From Sphingomonadaceae bacterium (lineage in GTDB: Bacteria; Pseudomonadota; Alphaproteobacteria; Sphingomonadales; Sphingomonadaceae): a stretch of 10,500 nt of DNA. This document shows, in pieces, positions 1 through 6,436 of the stretch (its first letter is position 1; each line of letters begins with the position of its first letter). The notes beneath the pieces were generated by a model. It did no database searches, had not been told where the DNA came from, and saw nothing but the letters and a program-made list of their open reading frames with translations. Location: NCBI GenBank assembly GCA_016742125.1, contig JACVCM010000103.1, positions 1-10,500 of the forward strand, written 5' to 3'. The position numbers were made by a program, and so were the translations under genes.

Positions 1-2
1 CA

Positions 3-83
3 ACGTCGCTCATGTCAGCACCGGAAGGCAATAATGATGTTCCTTATGCGGCGGTTCGGCCAGTTTTTAGTGAGACGAAATAA
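3..83 (+). CDS. C-terminal end of an unidentified reading frame (left-edge partial)
   Basis: A frame open from the window's left edge runs to a TAA at 81-83, five bases before the tRNA-Tyr fragment. It contains an ATG at 12, which would give only 23 residues, starting MSAPEGNNDVPYAAV and ending in FSETK. I do not recognise the sequence, and it lacks any integrase motif I can see. If the tRNA fragment is an attachment site, this would be the last gene of the integrated element. It may equally be a chance open frame, because so little is visible. Confidence 0.25.
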   Translation, partial: TSLMSAPEGNNDVPYAAVRPVFSETK

Positions 84-88
84 ATGTC

Positions 89-150
89 GCAGCAGACTGT
101 AAATCTGCCCGGTTTTCCGTACGCTGGTTCGAATCCAGCCCTGTCCACCA
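89..150 (+). tRNA. 3' fragment of tRNA-Tyr (GTA), 5' part missing; probable att site
   Basis: Visible parts are an anticodon stem GCAGA/TCTGC around loop CTGTAAA (97-103, anticodon GTA at 99-101) and a long class II variable arm with a CGG/CCG stem. These are followed by a T arm GCTGG-TTCGAAT-CCAGC (123-139), an acceptor 3' strand CCTGTCC (140-146), discriminator A147 and an encoded CCA (148-150). The matching acceptor 5' strand GGACAGG and the D arm are absent from the 88 bases to the left, so this cannot fold as a full tRNA. A 3' tRNA remnant of this length is the typical product of tyrosine-recombinase integration into a tRNA gene. The intact copy would be expected upstream, beyond the element. 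That interpretation is inferred; the truncation is seen directly. Confidence 0.8.
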
Positions 151-201
151 ATTATCCTTTAGTTCACTTGTTGGCGCAGATTTGCATGTCGTGCCGGAAC
201 G

Positions 202-774
202 TCACGGCGGGTCTGATTGTGTGATCAGCAGCTTTGCAGCGATGCTGGTTCGAGACATGGAAATAACATGGTCGATACCTTCGACCGTTATCGCCAGTTC
301 ATTTTGCTCGGTGCGTTCAATGAAGCCTTTCGCTTTCAGATACCACGCATGAAATTCGAAAATTTCATCCGAGCACCCCAAATTCTCTTTTATATAGAAG
401 GCCAAGACGCCTGGGCTATGGGCGTTTTCCCGCCTTTTCTTGTATAATGTCAGCAAGATTTTTTCATGCGTTTCCGCATCCGTCAGCGCAGTTCTTTCCT
501 CGACGGATACAGTATCAAGATCGGGCGAGTCCGGATGCGCGGCTTGTATGTGAAGTTCATGAATGGCGTCATAGTCTTTCCTATATTCGGGATTTCGCAG
601 AATTTTATAGGCTTGGATGACGTCGTTAAACTTGTCTACGTCGGCAGTTTCCACATGATCGGGGTGGTATTTCTTGGCCAGGCGGCGATACGCCATGTCC
701 AGTTTTTTGGAATCGCAATTTGGGTCGACCTGCAAAATCCGGTAATAATCAACAAAAGGCTGTTCTGCATTCAT
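202..774 (-). CDS. J-domain (DnaJ-like) protein with C-terminal winged-helix-like region
   Basis: The 190-residue product starts with a J domain at about residues 8-70: DYYRILQVDP in helix I, a basic helix II ending YRRLAKKYHPD with the diagnostic HPD at 37-39, and FNDVIQAYKIL in helix III. J domains stimulate the ATPase of DnaK-type Hsp70 chaperones, so this is likely a cytoplasmic cochaperone. It lacks the Gly/Phe linker and zinc fingers of true DnaJ. Residues of about 100-185 (LGCSDEIFEFHAWYLKAKGF, then LAITVEGIDHVIS) look like a winged-helix fold, giving a J-wHTH architecture of unknown client. The start at 774 gives a normal J-domain N-terminus; an ATG seven codons upstream (795) is in frame but has no better ribosome site. 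The gene converges with the tRNA fragment 51 bases away. Confidence 0.85.
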   Translation of the reverse strand: MNAEQPFVDYYRILQVDPNCDSKKLDMAYRRLAKKYHPDHVETADVDKFNDVIQAYKILRNPEYRKDYDAIHELHIQAAHPDSPDLDTVSVEERTALTDAETHEKILLTLYKKRRENAHSPGVLAFYIKENLGCSDEIFEFHAWYLKAKGFIERTEQNELAITVEGIDHVISMSRTSIAAKLLITQSDPP

Positions 775-924
775 CGTCGAGTCTGCTCCACGCATAGGTT
801 GGCATTTTCGACCCGGTTTACTGTTTGATTACTTTCTTGAAGCGGGATTGTCCAATTTTCAAGTCTATAGCGACCTGGTCGAGGCGGAACCCGGTAATAC
901 CAGAATGTGCGCGTTTATGGAGAG

Positions 925-1941
925 TCACGCACTTCCACGTTCCAGCAGGCGCACTGGCACCGGCGTCGTATCCGGTTCCTCGCGGCGCAATATCCGGATG
1001 AGCGCTTCGACCAGCATTTCGCCCGCCCGGATATAGTCCTGCTCGATGGTTGTCAGCGGAGGCTGGGCGTAGCCACCGGTTGCGATTCCGTCGAAGCCGA
1101 CAACGCGGACGTCTTTGCCCACGGCAATGCCATTTTCTTCGAGCGCACGCATTGCACCGAGCGCGATGAAGTCGTTGGCACAGAAAAGTCCGTCGAACAT
1201 CATACCATCGTGAATGAGCCCGCTTACCGCTTCATAGCCTTGCTGTTCGCGCACGGCATTTTCGGGCAGCGGCGGACAAATGACCGGCAAACCCTTTTCA
1301 GCGATCATCGACATATAGGTGTTTATGCGATCCTGGAATTGCGGCTGTTCGCTGTTCATCGGTCCGATATAGCCGATGTTTCGGCATCCCTTGGCCAGCA
1401 AATGCTCTATGGCGAGACGCGTTCCCTGCACGTTATCGCTCTTGATAGAGATCAGATCCTGCATGCTGGCCCCCCAGCAGATCATCGGCGTTTTGTGCTT
1501 GGCGTAATTGCCAAAGAATTTCCATCCTTCGACATTTTGTCCGCTTCCGATCACGATTAGACCATCGGCCTGTCTGCTGCCGGTATAATTGGCGAAAAAA
1601 TTTCCGGGCGAATCCTGAAAGGATATGATCAGATTATAGCCGCGTTCCGAAGCCGACGCGGCGATGCACCCCAGCAATGACAGGTAAAAAGGGTTGATAT
1701 TGGCCTTGTTCTCGCCCTTTCGACACAGGATGACGAGCGCAATCGAATAGGTTTGCTGCGTACGAAGCCGCAGTGCGTTGTGGTCGACTGAGTAGTTGAG
1801 CTCGTTCGCAAGCTTTACAATGCGCGCACGCGTCTCCTCATTGACTTTTTTGTCGCCCCGGAGTGCGCGCGATACTGTGGGTTGCGATACCCCCAGCATC
1901 GCCGCGATTTGATGCGCCGTTATCCGCCCCTCTTTGCCCAT
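925..1941 (-). CDS. LacI-family transcriptional regulator
   Basis: The 338-residue length is typical of the LacI/GalR family. Residues of about 7-50 form the helix-turn-helix and hinge region (ITAHQIAAMLGVSQPTVSRA, then KVNEETRARIVKLANELNY). The remainder is a periplasmic-binding-protein-like effector domain with family signatures QADGLIVIG, KGCRNIGYIG, FDGLFCANDFIALGAMRAL and VRVVGFDGIA near the C-terminus. Such proteins bind short palindromes with a central CG and usually respond to a sugar or nucleoside; the effector here cannot be read from sequence. The gene begins 32 bases after the ald stop on the same strand, so it may be cotranscribed with ald. No clear ribosome site precedes the ATG, which fits coupling to the gene before it. 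Confidence 0.93.
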   Translation of the reverse strand: MGKEGRITAHQIAAMLGVSQPTVSRALRGDKKVNEETRARIVKLANELNYSVDHNALRLRTQQTYSIALVILCRKGENKANINPFYLSLLGCIAASASERGYNLIISFQDSPGNFFANYTGSRQADGLIVIGSGQNVEGWKFFGNYAKHKTPMICWGASMQDLISIKSDNVQGTRLAIEHLLAKGCRNIGYIGPMNSEQPQFQDRINTYMSMIAEKGLPVICPPLPENAVREQQGYEAVSGLIHDGMMFDGLFCANDFIALGAMRALEENGIAVGKDVRVVGFDGIATGGYAQPPLTTIEQDYIRAGEMLVEALIRILRREEPDTTPVPVRLLERGSA

Positions 1942-1973
1942 GACAAGGCGGTTAGCATTGGTTGCCAGCTAAG

Positions 1974-3101
1974 TCACGCGGCGAGGGCTGTTTCCGGAGC
2001 AACAAATTCGAGGTCGAGGCTTTCCGCAACCGCCTTGCTGGTTACCTTGCCCTTGTGGACGTTGAGACCGGCGAGCAATCCACGCCCGGTTTCAGATAGC
2101 GAATGCAGCGATTCAAAGCCTTTTTCTGCCAGTGCCAGTCCATAAGGCAATGTGGCATTGTTAAGCGCTGCTGCACTCGTCTGGGGGACAGCGCCGGGCA
2201 TGTTGGCGACGCAATAATGGATGATGCCGTCAACGACATAGGTCGGTTCGGCATGTGTGGTCGGTTTCGACGTTTCGAAGCATCCGCCCTGGTCGATGGC
2301 AACATCGACCAGCACAGAGCCGGGTTTCATATGCTTGAGCATCGGACGCGTAACCAGTTTCGGTGCGCTGGCACCCGGGATCAATACCGCGCCGATAACG
2401 GCATCGGCGATGCTGATTTCATGATCGATGGTTTCCAGCGTCGAATAGCGGGTGCGAACGCGGCCCTGGAACAGTTCGTCAAGCTCGCGCAGGCGGGGGA
2501 TGGAGCGGTCAACGATCGTGACCTCTGCGCCCAACCCGACGGCCATGCGCGCGGCGTGTGTACCGACCACCCCACCGCCGATCACGCAGACACGGCCCGC
2601 TGGAACACCGGGTACGCCGCCGAGAAGGATGCCGGCACCGCCTTCGCTCCGGCGCATGGCTTCGCCTGCGGCTTCGATTGCAAGGCGGCCTGCGACTTCG
2701 CTCATGGGGGCAAGCAGGGGCAGGGTGCCCTTGTCATCGGTCACCGTTTCATAGGCAATGGCAGTGCAGCCGCTCGCTATCAGGCCCTTGGCCTGCTCCG
2801 GATCGGGTGCCAGATGCAGATAGGTGAAAAGCAACTGGCCGGGGCGCAGTTGCACCCATTCGCCCGGTTGCGGTTCTTTCACTTTCACAATCATGTCACA
2901 GCTGGAAAAGATTTCAGCCGCCGTTTCGGCGATCTCGGCACCGGCGGCCCGGTAGGCCTCGTCGGTCGCCATAATGCCCGCGCCCGCGCCTGACTGGATC
3001 ACCACCTGATGCCCGCGTGCGACATATTCGCGCACCGCGCCGGGAGTAAGGCCGACACGATATTCATGAACCTTGATTTCGCTTGGAACGCCAACGCGCA
3101 T
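1974..3101 (-). CDS. ald: Alanine dehydrogenase
   Basis: Ald catalyses NAD-dependent reversible oxidative deamination of L-alanine to pyruvate and ammonium. The 375-residue length matches the family (about 370). The N-terminus MRVGVPSEIKVHEYRVGLTP carries R15. K75 (in VKVKEPQ), H96 (in FTYLHLAPD) and D270 (in VDVAIDQGG) fall at the known catalytic positions, and the Rossmann motif GGGVVG is at 175-180 with the ribose-binding acid at D198. The start at 3101 is supported by GGAGAAG (3106-3112) four bases upstream; an in-frame upstream ATG at 3164 lacks support and adds an Arg-rich tail foreign to the family. A divergent Lrp-family gene and an intergenic dyad suggest Lrp-type control, as is common for ald. 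It may feed pyruvate back to the transaminase at 6437-7747. Confidence 0.96.
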   Translation of the reverse strand: MRVGVPSEIKVHEYRVGLTPGAVREYVARGHQVVIQSGAGAGIMATDEAYRAAGAEIAETAAEIFSSCDMIVKVKEPQPGEWVQLRPGQLLFTYLHLAPDPEQAKGLIASGCTAIAYETVTDDKGTLPLLAPMSEVAGRLAIEAAGEAMRRSEGGAGILLGGVPGVPAGRVCVIGGGVVGTHAARMAVGLGAEVTIVDRSIPRLRELDELFQGRVRTRYSTLETIDHEISIADAVIGAVLIPGASAPKLVTRPMLKHMKPGSVLVDVAIDQGGCFETSKPTTHAEPTYVVDGIIHYCVANMPGAVPQTSAAALNNATLPYGLALAEKGFESLHSLSETGRGLLAGLNVHKGKVTSKAVAESLDLEFVAPETALAA

Positions 3102-3152
3102 ATTTCTTCTCCGCTTGTACCTTTGAGACCGAAATAGCACTGTCCCGACTCT

Positions 3153-3170
3153 GAATCTTCGCAAAGATTC
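3153..3170. promoter_or_regulatory. Perfect dyad in the ald/lrp divergent intergenic region (candidate operator)
   Basis: GAATCTT and AAGATTC are perfect 7-base inverted arms around a CGCA centre. The dyad lies 52 bases upstream of the ald start and 78 upstream of the preferred lrp start, in an AT-rich stretch between divergent genes. The position suits binding by the adjacent Lrp/AsnC-type regulator to control both promoters. The protein assignment is inferred; the symmetry is seen. Confidence 0.5.
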
Positions 3171-3230
3171 GACATGTGAGGAAATTCAGTGCATAAATTC
3201 TGCGTCATTTTCGATAATGGTGCTGAATAT

Positions 3231-3698
3231 ATGCAAATGGATCGCGCTGATCGTAAGATATTGCGCGCCTTGGTAAGTAATGGCCGGGCGACCCAACAGG
3301 AGCTTGGCGATGCAGCGGGCCTGTCGCCGAGTGCGGCGGCGCGACGCCAAAAGGCCTTGGAAGATATCGGGATATTGCGTGGCTATCGCGCAGATGTGAA
3401 CCTGCGCAAGTTGGGGATGGGAGCCACCGTTATGGTCACCGTCACGCTCGACAGCCAGAGCGAGGAGGCGATGAGTGCGTTTGAAGCGGCTGTGGTGGAC
3501 AGTCCTTCGATTATCCGATGCCATCTTATGAGCGGACGCAACGATTATCTGCTCGTGGTGCGTGCGGCATCGATCGAGGATTATGAGGTCATCCACCGGC
3601 AGGAAATCGCGCGTCTACCCCGCGTCGCGAGGATCGAAACCGCCTTTGCCCTGCGCGAAGTAGTGAACCGAACCGTGCCGCCCAGGCTTTTGGAATAG
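3231..3698 (+). CDS. Lrp/AsnC-family transcriptional regulator
   Basis: With the ATG at 3231 the product is 155 residues, normal for Lrp/AsnC. It has an N-terminal helix-turn-helix (DRKILRALVSNGRATQQELG, then AGLSPSAAARRQKALEDIGI) and a C-terminal RAM ligand-binding domain, with the effector-pocket strand MSGRNDYLLVV. Divergent placement beside ald suggests an AldR-like activator or repressor responding to alanine or another amino acid. The start is ambiguous. A GTG at 3189 has a better ribosome site (GAGG at 3178-3181, seven-base spacing) and would add 14 residues, but that extension is AT-rich with few G/C third positions and looks non-coding. An ATG at 3237 gives the classic MDRADRKIL start. 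Family certain, exact start not. Confidence 0.92.
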   Translation: MQMDRADRKILRALVSNGRATQQELGDAAGLSPSAAARRQKALEDIGILRGYRADVNLRKLGMGATVMVTVTLDSQSEEAMSAFEAAVVDSPSIIRCHLMSGRNDYLLVVRAASIEDYEVIHRQEIARLPRVARIETAFALREVVNRTVPPRLLE

Positions 3699-3753
3699 TC
3701 CGGAACCTAGCGGCGACCGGCACGTTAGCATGTCTCCAAAAAGGAGAAAGCTA

Positions 3754-3825
3754 GTGGGACGAACAGTCGGTATCAGTGTCGGTGGATTGATTTTGCTGCT
3801 TGTCGTGGTCGCAATCATCTTTTGA
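3754..3825 (+). CDS. 23-residue single-pass membrane microprotein
   Basis: A short frame with a GTG start at 3754 is preceded by a strong ribosome site AAGGAG (3741-3746). It encodes a basic N-terminus (MGRTVGISVGG) followed by a run of Leu, Val and Ile (LILLLVVVAIIF) long enough for one membrane helix, ending at TGA 3823-3825. It sits 61 bases upstream of the YqcI/YcgG gene on the same strand, so cotranscription is plausible. I do not recognise a family. The good ribosome site and clean transmembrane composition argue for a real gene, but at this length chance cannot be excluded. Confidence 0.55.
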   Translation: MGRTVGISVGGLILLLVVVAIIF

Positions 3826-3886
3826 TTTCTGCGCATATTACGAAAAATCCAACCCGGCGCGACGGCGCTTAGGGAGAAGTCAGACA

Positions 3887-4573
3887 ATGCTTATGATGAA
3901 TGTCGCGAACGACCGCGATATAATCCACAATTTCGAAGAGTTTGTCCGTAACGCGGCTTTCCCCTGCGTCGGCGCGAAATCCGCCCTCAATAAGGGACAG
4001 ATGCACTTCGTCCTGGCCGACGATATTTGCTCGGCGTGGGACGATTTGCGTATCCTGCCGCATGTCAGTGCGCTGGCGAAACATTATCGTGAAAAACCCG
4101 ACCTATTCCAGACGCTCGTCGTGATATTCCGTAGATCGGACCGGTTGACCGAACGGCGTTTCGAGCGGGCTATTTGGGACAGGCTGCAATCCCTGAGCGA
4201 CAAGGATGAATGGCTAGGCCAACCAGTGGACCCCCGCGTCAGCACCGACCCGGAAGATCCGCATTTCGCCGTCAGCTTTGCAGGCGAGGCTTTCTTCATT
4301 GTCGGACTGCACCCAAATGCGAGCAGACCCGCACGTCGTTTTGACCATCCCGTCATGGTTTTTAACTTGCATGACCAGTTCGAACGGTTGCGGGCCGAGG
4401 GGCGATATGACCCATTGCGTAACACGATCATGAAACGAGACGAACAGCTGGCCGGTTCGATGAACCCTATGCTGGCCCAGCATGGCGAAGGTTCGGCAGC
4501 TCGGCAATATAGCGGACGAAATGTCGAAGACGAGTGGGTCTGCCCTTTTTCGCGAAAGAGCGAAGCGGCATGA
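3887..4573 (+). CDS. YqcI/YcgG-family protein (possible heme-dependent guanidino-compound hydroxylase)
   Basis: The 228-residue product has the family blocks in order: FPCVGAKSALNKGQ (25-38), FAGEAFFIVGLHPNASRPARR (131-151), HPVMVFNLHDQFERLR (154-169) and the C-terminal set RDEQLAGSMNPMLAQHG, ARQYSGR and WVCPF (184-221). From memory, characterised relatives include heme-dependent arginine hydroxylases of natural-product pathways (for example the guanitoxin and D-cycloserine routes); most members are uncharacterised. H142, in LHPN, and H154 are candidate heme ligands, an inference only. The ATG at 3887 is chosen for AGGGAG at 3871-3876; ATGs at 3893 and 3896 are alternatives. The stop overlaps the next ATG (ATGA), so translation is coupled to the DUF1989 gene. 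No signal peptide is seen, so it is probably cytoplasmic. Confidence 0.85.
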   Translation: MLMMNVANDRDIIHNFEEFVRNAAFPCVGAKSALNKGQMHFVLADDICSAWDDLRILPHVSALAKHYREKPDLFQTLVVIFRRSDRLTERRFERAIWDRLQSLSDKDEWLGQPVDPRVSTDPEDPHFAVSFAGEAFFIVGLHPNASRPARRFDHPVMVFNLHDQFERLRAEGRYDPLRNTIMKRDEQLAGSMNPMLAQHGEGSAARQYSGRNVEDEWVCPFSRKSEAA

Positions 4574-5187
4574 CCCCGTTTCAAATCGCGCCACGCTCCG
4601 GCGTTGCCTTCACCTTGAACAAGGGCGACCTCCTCACCGTCATCGACCCATGTGGCGAGCAGGTAGCGGATCTTGTTGCTTATTCGCAGACCGACCATCG
4701 CGAGGTTATTTCGTCGGGTCGGACGCTGGACTATGCCTCACGCCTGTTTTTGACAAAGGGCGATCCGCTATATTCCAATCGGAGCAATATCATGCTCACT
4801 ATTGTCGAGGACGATGTCGGCCGTCACGATTTCCTCCTTACGCCATGCTCCAAGGACACATTCCGTATTATCTACGGCGATGAACAACCGCACCAGGGAT
4901 GCTTCGGCAATCTTGCCGAGGCGTTGAAGCCCTTCGGTATCGAGCCGGATGACATTCCGGTGGCGTTCAATTGTTTCATGCATGTCGCTATAGACGGCAA
5001 AAGCGGAGAAATTTCGGTGCAGCCGCCGCTGAGCAGGGCGGGTGAGAGAATTATATTCCGGGCAGAGATGGATCTGATTATCGGGTTGACCGCCTGTTCG
5101 GCACTTCAATCGAATAACGGGTCATTCAAGCCGGTGGAGTATATCGTGACTCAGGCAGAAGATTTTTTGGCAGCGCCGGTTTCCTGA
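4570..5187 (+). CDS. DUF1989 / urea carboxylase-associated family protein
   Basis: The 205-residue product shows the DUF1989 pattern: GDLLTVIDPCGEQVADLVAY (19-38), a central HDFLLTPCS (86-94) followed by YGDEQPHQGCFGNLAEAL, then FNCFMHVAIDGKSG (133-146), RAEMDLIIGLTACS (164-177) and a final PVEYIV. H86, C93, H108, C111, E166 and C176 are plausible metal or catalytic residues. Family members sit beside urea carboxylases; the paired CgdA/CgdB proteins were described as carboxyguanidine deiminase subunits. Here there is one copy, no carboxylase or allophanate hydrolase, and an ATGA overlap with a YqcI/YcgG gene, so the substrate probably differs. The start at 4570 is set by that overlap; an in-frame ATG at 4534 would overlap the preceding gene more deeply. 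Function by context is inferred. Confidence 0.85.
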   Translation: MTPFQIAPRSGVAFTLNKGDLLTVIDPCGEQVADLVAYSQTDHREVISSGRTLDYASRLFLTKGDPLYSNRSNIMLTIVEDDVGRHDFLLTPCSKDTFRIIYGDEQPHQGCFGNLAEALKPFGIEPDDIPVAFNCFMHVAIDGKSGEISVQPPLSRAGERIIFRAEMDLIIGLTACSALQSNNGSFKPVEYIVTQAEDFLAAPVS

Positions 5188-5191
5188 ACCG
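5177..5191. terminator. Small hairpin at convergent gene ends (weak terminator candidate)
   Basis: CGGTT and AACCG flank a five-base loop across the DUF1989 stop codon, followed by TTTA on the plus strand. It lies where two convergent genes meet with a 5-base gap, the only non-coding DNA there. The stem is short and the T tract poor, so termination may be inefficient. Confidence 0.3.
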
Positions 5192-5192
5192 T

Positions 5193-6107
5193 TTACGCAG
5201 CATCCGCCACGCGATACCGTTGCTCGGCCTTGGCGACGGAATTCCGGATAAATTCGGCTATAAAGTCCAGCAGCGCCCTGACATGCGGTTGCTGCCGCGC
5301 GCTCGCTGTGGTCACAATCCAGCCCGGCGTGGACAGCTCGGGGATCGGTGGAAAAAGGCGGACAAGGCCGGGCGTGGTGTCACCTATCAGGCATGGCATC
5401 ACGGCGGCGCCCATGCCCGCCCGTACCGCCGCGATGACTGCGGATAATGTGTTCGCCGAATGCACAATGTCGATGTCGGGGCCCAGATTATTGGTCCATT
5501 GGGCGATATGGCCGATGCCGGTACCGCTGAAGCCGATCATCGGATAGCGTTTCAGCCCCTCATAACTGTTCGGCAGCCCGAGCTGCTCTGCCAAATCCTC
5601 CCTTGCATAAACGCTCTCATGCAGTTCGACGATCCGACGGATCACCAGGCTCTCGTCTTGGGGCGGATTGCCGAAGCGGATGGCGATATCGGCTTCTCCC
5701 CTCGCAATGTCGAGTGCGCGATCATCGACTATCCCCTCCGCCACAACCGCCGGGTGCTGCGCCCGGAAGGCTGCCAGCGCAGGCATGAGCCATACATTTG
5801 CGGCCGATTCCACGGTGGTGAGACGCACGGCGCCGCTTAGCCGGCGTCCTTCAGCCTCAACCGAATTGATCAGCGCATTGATACCCCGTTCGACCTGCTC
5901 TGCGCCGACCAGCATGGTCTGCCCTCGGGAGGAAAGCGTGTAGCCGCTCGGACTGCGAATGAACAGTGTTGCGCCCAGTGCCTCCTCCAGCGCGGTAATA
6001 CGTCGCGACACTGTGGCTTGCGCGACTTTCAGAGTCCGCGAGGCCGCAAGTGTGCTGCCGCTGCGGGCAACCGCGAGGAAAAAGCGGAGATCGTTCCAGT
6101 CGAGCAT
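5193..6107 (-). CDS. LysR-family transcriptional regulator
   Basis: The 304-residue length is standard for the family. The N-terminal winged helix-turn-helix (WNDLRFFLAVARSGSTLAAS, then VAQATVSRRITALEEALG, residues 4-45) is of the clear LysR type, followed by the effector domain with GAVRLTTVES, ALDIARGEADIAIRFG and VRAGMGAAVMPCLIG. A ribosome site AGGGGTGA directly precedes the ATG at 6107. It converges with the DUF1989 gene and is divergent from the small frame at 6252. LysR proteins often control the divergent neighbour, so its target may be promoters in 6108-6251 rather than the YqcI/DUF1989 pair. The inducer is unknown. Confidence 0.93.
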   Translation of the reverse strand: MLDWNDLRFFLAVARSGSTLAASRTLKVAQATVSRRITALEEALGATLFIRSPSGYTLSSRGQTMLVGAEQVERGINALINSVEAEGRRLSGAVRLTTVESAANVWLMPALAAFRAQHPAVVAEGIVDDRALDIARGEADIAIRFGNPPQDESLVIRRIVELHESVYAREDLAEQLGLPNSYEGLKRYPMIGFSGTGIGHIAQWTNNLGPDIDIVHSANTLSAVIAAVRAGMGAAVMPCLIGDTTPGLVRLFPPIPELSTPGWIVTTASARQQPHVRALLDFIAEFIRNSVAKAEQRYRVADAA

Positions 6108-6169
6108 TTCACCCCTTGTATCATGACCTCATCATTTTTGCATAACCATTCCGCAAAACAAATGCTCAC

Positions 6170-6233
6170 ACCCCTGCATCGGTTAGGGGTATCTGTGGCT
6201 TATCGGAAAAACACCCTCTCCCCCCGTTTTCCG
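6170..6233. promoter_or_regulatory. Two inverted repeats upstream of the LysR gene (candidate regulatory sites)
   Basis: ACCCCT (6170-6175) and AGGGGT (6185-6190) form one dyad. CGGAAAA (6204-6210) and TTTTCCG (6227-6233) form a second, seven-base pair of arms. Both lie in the 144-base region between the LysR gene and the small plus-strand frame. They could be LysR binding sites or 5' leader structure; the sequence does not decide which. Confidence 0.35.
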
Positions 6234-6251
6234 GAACGAAAAAAGGATAAG

Positions 6252-6359
6252 ATGATGACATATGACTATCACCTCAGATCGGCAGTCGCCGCTGTCTTCG
6301 CCACGAGCCTCACCTTGCTGTTCGCGGTGATGGCGACCACCGGCACTGCAATTGTCTGA
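6252..6359 (+). CDS. 35-residue single-pass membrane microprotein
   Basis: The frame starts at ATG 6252 (or the adjacent ATG at 6255) after AAAGG (6242-6246) and ends at TGA 6357-6359. The product has a polar, Tyr-containing N-terminus (MMTYDYHLRS) and then a continuous hydrophobic stretch of roughly 25 residues (AVAAVFATSLTLLFAVMATT) that would span the membrane once. Codon use is GC-rich, like the neighbouring genes. A hairpin terminator follows 48 bases downstream. It is divergent from the LysR gene and could be its target. I do not recognise a family or function. Confidence 0.6.
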   Translation: MMTYDYHLRSAVAAVFATSLTLLFAVMATTGTAIV

Positions 6360-6407
6360 CCCCCGGCGCGCCATGCGCGCATATTTCCTCCCCCTCGGAA
6401 AGGACTG

Positions 6408-6432
6408 AACCCGGTAACGATGTTGCCGGGTT
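6408..6432. terminator. Strong hairpin terminator between convergent genes
   Basis: AACCCGGTAAC (6408-6418) pairs with GTTGCCGGGTT (6422-6432) over 11 positions with one T-G wobble and a GAT loop. On the plus strand it is followed by TGGTTTAT, which serves the small frame at 6252-6359. On the minus strand it begins 4 bases after the transaminase stop and could end that transcript too, although the run there (CAGTCC) is less T-rich. Confidence 0.7.
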
Positions 6433-6436
6433 TGGT

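Noticed and set aside
1..150. Complete tRNA-Tyr gene
   Set aside because: The acceptor 5' strand and D arm cannot be found in the 88 bases upstream, so only a 3' fragment is called.
907..1560. Long plus-strand open frame opposite the LacI gene
   Set aside because: It lies entirely antisense to a gene with clear family motifs and its translation shows no recognisable domain.
2103..2993. 296-codon plus-strand frame opposite ald
   Set aside because: A shadow frame of a GC-rich gene; ald has all catalytic residues on the other strand.
3189..3230. N-terminal extension of the Lrp-family protein from the GTG at 3189
   Set aside because: Despite a good ribosome site, the added codons are AT-rich with low G/C at third positions and do not resemble the family N-terminus; kept as an alternative only.
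3699..3886. Guanidine (ykkC-type) riboswitch upstream of the YqcI/DUF1989 genes
   Set aside because: The 55 bases before the microprotein and 61 after it are too short and I see none of the conserved riboswitch elements.
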